Below are positions 1-4,796 of a stretch of 5,365 bases of DNA, one piece after another. A program made the position numbers and the translations under genes. The notes under the pieces were generated by a model. That model was not told where the DNA came from, did no database searches, and saw nothing but the letters and a program-made list of their open reading frames with translations. This DNA is from Rickettsia typhi (GTDB lineage: Bacteria; Pseudomonadota; Alphaproteobacteria; Rickettsiales; UBA1997): the NCBI GenBank assembly GCA_945898025.1, contig CAMDGT010000094.1:1-5365 (forward strand), read 5' to 3'. Every line of letters begins with the position of its first letter. Position 1 is the first letter of the stretch.

Positions 1-1
1 T

Positions 2-88
2 GAGTTTTGCGACATAAACCGACAAAAACAACAAGATTTTGCATCTCAAAGCAGAAATATAGCCAAAATTGCTAAAAATATGTCTTAA
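2..88 (+). CDS. Possible C-terminal end of a gene entering from the left edge (unidentified)
   Basis: Reading frame 2 is open from the window edge for 28 codons and ends at TAA (86-88). The encoded tail is polar and looks helical (it ends ...NIAKIAKNMS), with ordinary Lys/Asn/Gln-rich composition like the other proteins here. I do not recognise the family. The other two plus frames stop almost at once. The minus strand is also open over part of this stretch, including a short frame from an ATG at 42-44, so the coding direction is not certain. Twenty-eight codons in AT-rich DNA can be open by chance, so this is a weak call. Confidence 0.3.
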   Translation, partial: EFCDINRQKQQDFASQSRNIAKIAKNMS

Positions 89-145
89 AAAATCAGAAAA
101 ATATCGGTAATAAGATCTTAAATTTTAATTTTATTTGGAATTGCG

Positions 146-196
146 GTTGTTTTGTTAAAAAAGTTGGTTTGTTAAAAAGGTTGGTTTGTTAAAAAA
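146..196. repeat. Tandem repeat, three 17-bp units
   Basis: Three consecutive 17-bp units lie at 146-162, 163-179 and 180-196. The consensus is GTTGGTTTGTTAAAAAG. Units 2 and 3 differ only at the last base. Unit 1 differs from unit 3 at one internal base (T for G at 150). The array sits in a stretch with no intact gene. Replication slippage is the simplest origin. I see no coding sense across it, and the period is not a multiple of three. Confidence 0.8.
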
Positions 197-245
197 TTTA
201 GGAATTTAAATTTGCGACAGTTTCTTAAAGAGGCGATAATTGCCT

Positions 246-374
246 TTAGTCTGTTATAGCAACAACAACTTCTGAATTTAACTTCATAAGTAAATCTTGA
301 GCTTTTTGTGTTAATGCTTGATTTATTATTGTCTCATAATCTTTTACTGTTTTAGATTGATAAAACAGTTGTTT
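246..374 (-). pseudogene. Possible gene remnant on the minus strand, 42 codons without a start
   Basis: Reading 374 to 246 on the minus strand gives 42 sense codons ending in TAA (246-248). The peptide is amphipathic and protein-like: it contains KDYETIINQAL, then a Gln/Lys helix, and ends in SEVVVAITD. An in-frame stop lies immediately upstream (375-377) and there is no start codon that would give a sizeable protein. If real, this is the 3' end of a broken gene. I cannot assign a family. It could equally be a chance open frame. It ends about 45 bases before the transposase remnant on the other strand, so an insertion or deletion event may have broken it. Confidence 0.25.
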
Positions 375-418
375 TTATGAAAGAGTTTTTAATGTATTAT
401 AGATTGGAAATGGTATGA

Positions 419-595
419 CATGTTAATGGCATAGAATCATTCTGGAACTATTGCAAAAGAAGATTAGCAAAATTTAATGAATTAACGAATGAAAAATTTA
501 TTTTGCATTTAAAAGAAAGTGAATTTAGATTTAACCATCGAAAACAAGATTTGTATAAAGTTTTGTTAGAAAAAATTAGAGAAAATCCTCTTTAA
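419..595 (+). pseudogene. IS1595-family (ISXO2-like) transposase, C-terminal remnant
   Basis: This is a 58-codon frame ending in TAA (593-595). It begins with HVNGIESFWNY and continues through KRRLAKFN, LHLKESEFRFNHR and LYKVLLEKIRENPL. This order (NGIE-FW, KRRLAKFN, LKE-EFRFNHR, final NPL) is the characteristic C-terminus of ISXO2-like IS1595 DDE transposases. The Glu of NGIESFW is the likely last catalytic acid. An in-frame TGA lies directly upstream (416-418). Most of the roughly 200-residue or longer protein is missing, including the N-terminal zinc-ribbon and the first catalytic residues. A weak trace of an upstream piece may survive in another frame as D-W-K-W-Y at 402-416, resembling the family's DGWKxY motif, which would imply a frameshift or internal deletion. 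The fragment cannot encode an active transposase. Confidence 0.82.
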
Positions 596-609
596 AGTTG
601 TCTAGACCC
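592..609. mobile_element. Candidate right terminus of the IS1595-like remnant
   Basis: Immediately after the transposase stop the sequence reads AAGTTGTCTAGACCC, so the outward end on the opposite strand begins GGGTCTAGAC. IS1595-family terminal repeats commonly begin with GG or GGG, and the distance from the stop codon (14 bases) is right for an IS end. No matching left inverted repeat was found upstream, and no convincing 8-bp target duplication could be identified. The boundary is therefore inferred from one side only. Confidence 0.4.
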
Positions 610-626
610 TTGTTTTCAGCTAGTAA
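598..626 (+). promoter_or_regulatory. Weak candidate promoter for the ridA operon, with its -35 box in the IS end
   Basis: TTGTCT (598-603, 4 of 6 matches to TTGACA) lies 17 bases upstream of TAGTAA (621-626, 3 of 6 matches to TATAAT). The -35 element falls inside the presumed IS terminus, a known way for IS elements to drive neighbouring genes. The -10 match is poor and AT-rich DNA produces such pairs often, so this is only the best candidate seen upstream of the operon. Confidence 0.22.
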
Positions 627-660
627 ATAGCAAAAAATTAAAAACTTGATTTAACTTATT

Positions 661-1122
661 ATGTCTCAAATTAACCAAAAACTTAATGAACTCGGAATTA
701 AAATTCCTGAACCAGCAGTTCCAATAGCCAATTATGTAGGCTTTGTAGTGAGCGGAAAAAATATCTTCATTTCTGGGCAATTGCCAATAGAAAATGGGGA
801 ACTCAAATATATCGGCAAGGTTGGAGCAAATATAAGTGTTGAAGATGCAAAAAAAGCGGCCAGAATTTGTGCAATAAACATCTTATCGCAATTAAAATCT
901 GCTTGTGGAAACTTAGAAAAAGTAACTAAATGCATTAAATTAGCGGTCTTTGTTAATTCGGTAGAAGATTTCATCGACCATCCAGCAATTGCAAACGGAG
1001 CATCCGACCTAATGGTTGAGGTATTCGGCAATAAAGGTAAGCATGCTCGTTCTGCAGTTGGCTCTAACTCACTACCTCGCGGAGTTTCAGTTGAGGTGGA
1101 TGCAATTTTTGAAATAGAATAA
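661..1122 (+). CDS. ridA: RidA/YjgF/YER057c/UK114 family enamine/imine deaminase
   Basis: This 153-residue protein is of the RidA superfamily, cytosolic and expected to be trimeric. Characterised members hydrolyse 2-aminoacrylate and 2-aminocrotonate, the reactive enamines made by serine/threonine dehydratases, to 2-oxo acids plus ammonia. The sequence shows the family core: FISGQLP (36-42), the helix EDAKKAARICAINIL (61-75), and the C-terminal block KHARSAVG...LPRGVSVEVDAIFEI (127-152). Arg130 matches the substrate-carboxylate-binding Arg of E. coli RidA (Arg105), and Glu145 matches its C-terminal acidic residue. At 153 residues it is longer than classic RidA (about 128) and resembles the longer YjgF-like group with the GKHARSAVG block, so the exact substrate is less certain. 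It is the first gene of the operon, 6 bases before the VOC gene and two genes before a dehydratase that would make its substrate. The ATG has no Shine-Dalgarno but is the only start that leaves the N-terminus the usual length. Confidence 0.9.
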   Translation: MSQINQKLNELGIKIPEPAVPIANYVGFVVSGKNIFISGQLPIENGELKYIGKVGANISVEDAKKAARICAINILSQLKSACGNLEKVTKCIKLAVFVNSVEDFIDHPAIANGASDLMVEVFGNKGKHARSAVGSNSLPRGVSVEVDAIFEIE

Positions 1123-1128
1123 ACTTAC

Positions 1129-1545
1129 ATGATTCAGCCTTTTCATTTAGCAATTAAAACTCACGATTTAAACGAAGCAAGAGCCTTCTACGGCGAGCTA
1201 CTTGGTTTTGAAGAAGGCAGATCTACCAACAGCTGGATAGACTGGAACTTTTTCGGACATCAATTAGTTACTCATCTTGATAATTCTTTAATAATCAACA
1301 ACATAATCAATTTGGTTGACAATAAAAATATTCCCGTTCCTCATTTTGGAGTAGTGTTGAAATGGGAAGAGTGGCACAAATTCGCTGAAAATCTAAAAAA
1401 CAAAAAAATTAAATTTATCGTTGAGCCATATATAAGGTTTCGTGGATTAATCGGAGAACAAGCGACAATGTTTTTTCTTGATTGTAGCGGAAATGCTCTT
1501 GAATTTAAATCATTTCAAGACGAATCGCAATTATTTGCTAAATAA
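1129..1545 (+). CDS. VOC-family (glyoxalase/dioxygenase fold) protein of unknown substrate
   Basis: This 138-residue single-chain vicinal-oxygen-chelate protein has two beta-alpha-beta-beta-beta repeats. The N-terminal half opens with FHLAIKTHDLNEARAFYGELLGF (5-27), the typical first strand and helix. The second half opens with PHFGVVLKW (71-79) and closes with EQATMFFLDCSGNALEFKSF (110-129). Candidate metal ligands at the usual positions are His6, His44 or His49, His72 and Glu125. Conservation of these suggests a metal-dependent enzyme rather than a binding protein. The sequence closely follows a widespread proteobacterial VOC group that contains GHQ-V-HL, PHFGVVL and SGNALEFK, usually annotated only as glyoxalase/bleomycin resistance/dioxygenase; no substrate is established that I know of. 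It lies 6 bases after ridA and 7 before the dehydratase, so it is probably co-transcribed and may act on a product or by-product of that pathway (inference). Confidence 0.88.
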   Translation: MIQPFHLAIKTHDLNEARAFYGELLGFEEGRSTNSWIDWNFFGHQLVTHLDNSLIINNIINLVDNKNIPVPHFGVVLKWEEWHKFAENLKNKKIKFIVEPYIRFRGLIGEQATMFFLDCSGNALEFKSFQDESQLFAK

Positions 1546-1552
1546 TTTTACA

Positions 1553-2551
1553 ATGTTTGCTGAGCTAAATTTTACAGATATAATTAAAGCACATGAAAGA
1601 ATAAAAGATCATATAGTCAGAACCGACCTAATAACCAATGAAGATCTAAATAAAAAACTTAATGCAGAAGTTTTTCTTAAAATGGAAAACCATCAACACA
1701 CCTCCTCTTTTAAAGCAAGAGGTGCAATTAACGCCATCATCGCCTATAAAGAAAAATTTGGTCATTTACCAAAAAAAATCGTCGCTCAAAGCTCGGGAAA
1801 CCATGCTCAAGCCATCGCTTTTATGTGTAAAAAGCTTCACATTAAAGCCTTGATTTATATGGCGAATATTGTGCCTCGATTTAAGGTTGAAGCAACTAGA
1901 AATCTGGGTGCGGAAGTGATAATATGCGAAAAAAGAAGTGAAGCAAATCAACTAGCGGAACAAAAAATGAAAGAAGGATACTTATTTATTCACCCTTCAG
2001 ATAATGATGATGTTATTACAGGTCAAGGAACCGCTACTCTTGAGGCATTGCAACAAATTATTGAAATTGATTATAAAAATAATTTAAATAAATTTGAGCT
2101 ACATCAAAGAGGTAATTTTGCCAATATTGATGCAATATTTGCACCATGCGGAGGAGGAGGCTTAGTTATAGGATCCTATCTAGCAAGCCTCGGGCTGGCA
2201 CCACAAGCCAAGGTTATAGGCTGTGAACCTTTGCAAGCAAATGATGCCAAAATATCACTAGAAAATAATCAAATTTTTAAGTTTAGCGACAGTCCAAAAA
2301 CAATTGCCGATGGAGCCAGAACACTTGCTATCGCAGAAAGATGCTTTTATCATCTTAAAAAAATTTCAGGAATTTGCGAAATTAGCGAAGAAAAAATTAT
2401 TGAATGGCAAAAATATTTATCAGATATCTTAAAAACACCAATTGAACCAACATCAGCGCTTTCAATTGCAGGTATAGAGCAATTTATTGAATCGCAAAAA
2501 AATAATAAAAAATTAAGATTATTGGCAATAATTTCTGGCGGTAACCTATAA
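1553..2551 (+). CDS. PLP-dependent serine/threonine dehydratase (serine racemase-like, fold type II)
   Basis: This 332-residue fold-type II PLP enzyme is expected to deaminate L-threonine or L-serine to 2-oxobutyrate or pyruvate, or to racemise serine. Visible motifs are SSFKARGA (51-58) with the Schiff-base lysine Lys54, SSGNHAQA (80-87), the phosphate-binding glycine loop PCGGGG (198-203), TIADGARTL (250-258), EPTSAL (298-303) and SGGN (328-331). The SSGNH loop carries Ser81 where human serine racemase has its catalytic Ser84; IlvA and TdcB have SAGNH. Glu225, Ala229 and Asp231 align with the divalent-metal site of serine racemase (Glu210, Ala214, Asp216). There is no C-terminal ACT regulatory domain, as in TdcB. 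Two oddities: about 20 extra residues (about 171-190) before the glycine loop relative to human serine racemase, and a chain that stops one residue after SGGN, lacking the usual last helix. An upstream in-frame ATG at 1478 overlaps the VOC gene by 68 bases and adds 25 unrelated residues, so 1553 is chosen. Threonine/serine dehydratase is the safer name; racemase activity is possible. Confidence 0.88.
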   Translation: MFAELNFTDIIKAHERIKDHIVRTDLITNEDLNKKLNAEVFLKMENHQHTSSFKARGAINAIIAYKEKFGHLPKKIVAQSSGNHAQAIAFMCKKLHIKALIYMANIVPRFKVEATRNLGAEVIICEKRSEANQLAEQKMKEGYLFIHPSDNDDVITGQGTATLEALQQIIEIDYKNNLNKFELHQRGNFANIDAIFAPCGGGGLVIGSYLASLGLAPQAKVIGCEPLQANDAKISLENNQIFKFSDSPKTIADGARTLAIAERCFYHLKKISGICEISEEKIIEWQKYLSDILKTPIEPTSALSIAGIEQFIESQKNNKKLRLLAIISGGNL

Positions 2552-2553
2552 AA

Positions 2554-2623
2554 ATATAATAAATCATAGATCTTAATTTTAAGACTTGCTTTTTTAAATA
2601 AGCAATCTTATGATTTATAATAT
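2554..2623. repeat. Large imperfect palindrome (possible terminator or palindromic mobile element)
   Basis: The outer arms 2554-2568 and 2609-2623 are complementary at 14 of 15 positions (core ATAAATCATA / TATGATTTAT). Inside are two further hairpins: TCTTAATTTTAAGA (2571-2584), which is self-complementary, and TTGCTT / AAGCAA (2586-2591 / 2600-2605) with an 8-base loop. The whole could fold as a three-way junction in RNA or a cruciform in DNA. It starts 3 bases after the dehydratase stop codon. No T-tract follows it, so it is not a textbook intrinsic terminator, although an end-of-operon role is the simplest explanation. A MITE-like or Rickettsia-type palindromic insertion is the alternative. 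Confidence 0.65.
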
Positions 2624-2650
2624 AATTTAGTGGATTTTATAATATAATTA
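2612..2650 (+). promoter_or_regulatory. AT-rich direct repeat with TATAAT boxes, possible promoter of the 345-residue gene
   Basis: GATTTATAATATAATTTA (2612-2629) is repeated, with one base gained and one lost, at 2633-2650. The second copy has overlapping TATAAT hexamers at 2638-2643 and 2643-2648, giving a leader of roughly 60 bases to the ATG at 2714. No good -35 hexamer lies at 16-18 bases from either. The first copy overlaps the 3' arm of the upstream palindrome. The repeat is clear; the promoter role is weakly supported. Confidence 0.35.
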
Positions 2651-2713
2651 TAACCAATCTAAAATTATTATTACTAATCAAACAAAAAATTCTGTTTACA
2701 AATAATTTTAACC

Positions 2714-3751
2714 ATGACTAAAGAAACAAAAAAAGCTATTACACAAGTTCAAGATATAGCAAAACCAATAAATCAAGCACAAAATAATAGCCAAATTCCA
2801 AATGCTGAAAAAAATGTTGGAAACAATGGTCAGCAAACAGGACAGAATCCTAGCTTTTTAGAATCTGCTAAGTCTTTTGTCAAACCCGTTGCTAAACTTG
2901 GAGCAGGTGCAGGACTTGCTACAGCGGCCGCTTTACTTATTGCAGGGCCAATTGGAATAATTATTGCTGCATTGATCGCTGCTTTTGCCTTATTTAGTGC
3001 AGGCAAAGATGTTAAAGAAATCTATGACAATAAAAGTGCTAAAAGTTCCTCAAAAAATCCTAATGGAAACCAAATTACACAAGTTCAAGATATCGCAAAA
3101 AATCTTCTTGACAACGAGAAAATTAAACCTTTTATCAACACACACAATAAATCAGATGATAAGAACAAAATTGATGAAGAAACTATTGAAAGTTTTGTTA
3201 AACATTCTGGAAATAATGGCACTGAAGAAAATTCTAAATTACAAGAGAATTTTCAAACAATTGCAGATCATTATAAAAAAAACCCCGTTTTTTCGGCTGC
3301 TCTTGGATTAGCTCTTAAAGATATATATAATAAAAATTGTAAAAAAGGAAATGAGATTTATATAAAGGATGTTGCAAAATTACAAAATCCAGAAAAATTA
3401 GCAAAATTATTTGATAATCTAAAGGATGATTCTAAAGAAAAATTTGTAGGACTTGTAGCATTAATAGCAAATAACCCTCAAATAATTGATGATTTTGCTA
3501 AAAATCCTAATCAAATAAACGAGCTTATGAAAGAATGTAAAGAAAATGGGGGTGACATTGATGTAATAAAAAATACTATAGAAGAAAAACTAAAACCGGT
3601 GGAAAGTAAAAATTCACAACAAAATAATAATGAACAACCAATGAATATAAGAGCTTTGTTAGAGCAAGCAGGAAAAAATCAAGAAGCAAGTAATAATAGC
3701 CAAATTCCAAATGTTGAAAAAAATGTTGAAAACAATGGTCGGCAAAAGTAG
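2714..3751 (+). CDS. Unrecognised 345-residue protein with glycine-rich hydrophobic segment and duplicated terminal peptide modules
   Basis: I do not recognise a family. Residues 1-60 are polar and Asn/Gln/Lys-rich with no signal peptide. Residues 62-97 form a Gly/Ala/Ile-rich hydrophobic stretch (starting GAGAGLATAAALL, with a Gly-Pro at 78-79) long enough for one or two membrane passes or a hairpin. Residues 98-175 are polar linker. Residues 175-293 look like a helical domain rich in Lys, Asp and Asn, with recurrent NP-containing turns (225, 254, 264). The tail 294-345 is again Asn/Gln-rich and disordered-looking. Two peptide modules are duplicated: ITQVQDIAK at 9-17 and 121-129, and NNSQIPN-EKNV-NNG at 24-39 and 327-342. 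The architecture would suit a membrane-associated or host-directed protein in an endosymbiont, but nothing in the sequence proves secretion. The ATG has no Shine-Dalgarno; the repeat at residue 9 supports a start at or close to it. The gene stands alone on its strand and converges on the SDR gene. Confidence 0.75.
   Translation: MTKETKKAITQVQDIAKPINQAQNNSQIPNAEKNVGNNGQQTGQNPSFLESAKSFVKPVAKLGAGAGLATAAALLIAGPIGIIIAALIAAFALFSAGKDVKEIYDNKSAKSSSKNPNGNQITQVQDIAKNLLDNEKIKPFINTHNKSDDKNKIDEETIESFVKHSGNNGTEENSKLQENFQTIADHYKKNPVFSAALGLALKDIYNKNCKKGNEIYIKDVAKLQNPEKLAKLFDNLKDDSKEKFVGLVALIANNPQIIDDFAKNPNQINELMKECKENGGDIDVIKNTIEEKLKPVESKNSQQNNNEQPMNIRALLEQAGKNQEASNNSQIPNVEKNVENNGRQK
2738..2764 (+). repeat. 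27-bp in-frame direct repeat, copy 1 (second copy 3074-3100)
   Basis: The 27 bases at 2738-2764 recur 336 bases later at 3074-3100 with a single difference (A to C at the third position of an Ile codon). Both copies encode ITQVQDIAK in the same frame of the 345-residue protein. The two copies bracket the hydrophobic segment. Confidence 0.9.
2783..2837 (+). repeat. 55-bp in-frame direct repeat, copy 1 (second copy 3692-3746)
   Basis: The 55 bases at 2783-2837 recur 909 bases later at 3692-3746 with three differences, and all three change the amino acid (Ala to Val, Gly to Glu, Gln to Arg). The copies lie near the N-terminus and at the extreme C-terminus of the same protein, so together they bracket almost the whole coding region. 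Confidence 0.92.
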
Positions 3752-3762
3752 TTTTTAATTAA

Positions 3763-4521
3763 TCATTTTTTAATCGTTGATAAACCACCATCTACTGAAA
3801 TAACTTGTCCGGTTATCCAGCTATTTTGCGGGTTTATGAGCATTTCTGCAACATTTGCTATATCGCTAACTTCACCAATTCTATTTAATGGATGCATTGC
3901 CTTTGAGGCCTCTAAGGCATTAGGGTTTTTAGTAATAAAAGTTGCAAGCTTAGTGTTAGTAAGGCTAGGAGCAATTGCATTAATTCTAATATTTTTACTC
4001 GCATAAGTTGCCGATGCAGAACGAACAAGGCCTTCTATCGCAGATTTAGCACTCGAAATTGCCTCATGATTAGCTATTCCAATTTTTGCAGCAACCGATG
4101 AAAACAACAAAATTGCCACCTGCTTATCATTTTCTTTAGTTAAACCTTTTGTAACCACCATTTTACTTACCGCCCTTACTAGGGAAAAGGCACTAAAAAG
4201 GTTGGTTTTTAAACAATCTTCAAAATCATTTTGACTAGTTTGATGGGCAGATTTAATCATGATTGAACCAGCACAATTTATGGCGATGTCTATGGTTTGA
4301 AATTTTTCAATTATATCAATGCACAATTGCTCTAAAGTATTGAAATCGCTGGCATCTTTTAATAGTACAGTAGAGATATTCTCGTGATATCGTTGATTAA
4401 CCTTATCTTCACTTGTGGAAGTTGCAATTACTTTTACTCCTTGATTGGCAAGCCTCATTGATAATTCTAGACCTATTGAGCCAAGCCCACCAATAATTAA
4501 ACATATTTTATTTTCAAACAT
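3763..4521 (-). CDS. SDR-family oxidoreductase lacking the catalytic tyrosine
   Basis: This 252-residue classical short-chain dehydrogenase/reductase is of normal family length. Seen in order: the dinucleotide-binding Gly motif GGLGSIG (11-17, with Ser15 where the third glycine usually sits), NCAG (82-85, the NNAG position), Asn107 of the catalytic tetrad in KTNLF, the active-site serine pair Ser141-Ser142, and Lys159. The residue four before Lys159, thirteen after Ser142, should be the catalytic Tyr of YxxxK but is Ile155 (ANHEAISSAK). The end has the usual NPQNSWITGQVISVDGG block (230-246). A proteobacterial SDR group with a HEAI-AAK segment exists to my knowledge, so this is probably natural divergence rather than decay; the rest of the fold is intact. 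The substrate is unknown. The gene is alone on its strand, convergent with the 345-residue gene (11 bases between stop codons, no terminator hairpin) and divergent from pilT. The ATG at 4519-4521 gives a standard short N-terminus before the first strand. Confidence 0.88.
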   Translation of the reverse strand: MFENKICLIIGGLGSIGLELSMRLANQGVKVIATSTSEDKVNQRYHENISTVLLKDASDFNTLEQLCIDIIEKFQTIDIAINCAGSIMIKSAHQTSQNDFEDCLKTNLFSAFSLVRAVSKMVVTKGLTKENDKQVAILLFSSVAAKIGIANHEAISSAKSAIEGLVRSASATYASKNIRINAIAPSLTNTKLATFITKNPNALEASKAMHPLNRIGEVSDIANVAEMLINPQNSWITGQVISVDGGLSTIKK

Positions 4522-4587
4522 TTTTATTATTTTAAATTTTTAATAATTGCCAAATATAGCCATGATTTCAAGATTACAACAAATTTA

Positions 4588-4615
4588 ATTATAATTTGCC
4601 AACAATTCTTGCAAA
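4588..4615 (-). promoter_or_regulatory. Candidate promoter for the SDR gene
   Basis: On the minus strand TTTGCA (4615-4610, 4 of 6 matches to TTGACA) is followed after 16 bases by a perfect TATAAT (4593-4588). This would start transcription about 60 bases upstream of the SDR ATG. The -10 is strong, but such hexamers are common in this AT-rich spacer. Confidence 0.35.
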
Positions 4616-4692
4616 AAATTAAATATTATTTTTAATTAAAAAATTATGTTGAATTATCTTTTATATAATTGCCTTAACTTATTAAATTAAGC

Positions 4693-4709
4693 TGTCTCAA
4701 TTTAAGACA
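4693..4709. promoter_or_regulatory. 17-bp near-perfect palindrome upstream of pilT, possible operator
   Basis: TGTCTCAATTTAAGACA is symmetric around position 4701 with one mismatched pair (positions 6 and 12 of the motif). It ends 14 bases upstream of the candidate pilT -35 box, a common place for an activator or repressor dimer. A second, shorter inverted repeat (CTTAA / TTAAG, 4673-4677 / 4687-4691) lies just upstream. No regulator is visible in the window, so the function is inferred from symmetry and position only. Confidence 0.35.
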
Positions 4710-4723
4710 AAATAATTATTTAA

Positions 4724-4752
4724 TAGTCAATTTTTAGTTTTTATTATATAAT
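4724..4752 (+). promoter_or_regulatory. pilT: Candidate sigma-70-type promoter for pilT
   Basis: TAGTCA (4724-4729, 4 of 6 matches to TTGACA) and a perfect TATAAT (4747-4752) are separated by exactly 17 bases. The predicted start near 4759 gives a leader of about 38 bases to the ATG at 4797. This is the best-spaced promoter pair in the window. Confidence 0.5.
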
Positions 4753-4796
4753 CAGCTCTAGTTCTAAAATTAAAATCAACCTATATTACAAATTCA

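Noticed and set aside
111..120. Perfect palindrome TAAGATCTTA
   Set aside because: Ten bases of AT-rich symmetry with no associated promoter or gene; not distinguishable from chance.
225..250. Possible terminator hairpin around AGGC/GCCT
   Set aside because: The stem is four bases, or needs a two-base bulge to extend, and no T-tract follows; too weak to list.
619..631. Small hairpin GCTA/TAGC before ridA
   Set aside because: A four-base stem with a five-base loop is expected by chance and is followed by A rather than T on the plus strand.
732..1031. 99-codon minus-strand open frame inside ridA
   Set aside because: It lies antisense to a well-conserved RidA gene and its translation resembles no family; it is a shadow frame.
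1478..1552. In-frame 25-codon extension of the dehydratase from an upstream ATG at 1478
   Set aside because: It overlaps the VOC coding sequence by 68 bases and adds residues with no counterpart in the family. The start at 1553 gives the normal N-terminus and 7-base spacing.
3277..3293. A AAA AAC heptamer in frame within the 345-residue gene, followed by a complementary GTTTTTT, as a possible programmed -1 frameshift
   Set aside because: The -1 frame stops after about a dozen codons (3316-3318), the complementary arm pairs with the heptamer itself rather than forming a downstream stimulator, and A-runs are expected in AT-rich DNA.
2985..3311. 108-codon plus-strand frame inside the 345-residue gene
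   Set aside because: It is a shifted frame of the longer gene, with Lys/Ile/Leu-rich composition typical of shifted AT-rich codons. The in-frame repeats support the 2714 frame.
3752..3762. Shared bidirectional terminator between the convergent genes
   Set aside because: The gap is 11 bases and contains TTAATTAA but no hairpin stem of useful length.
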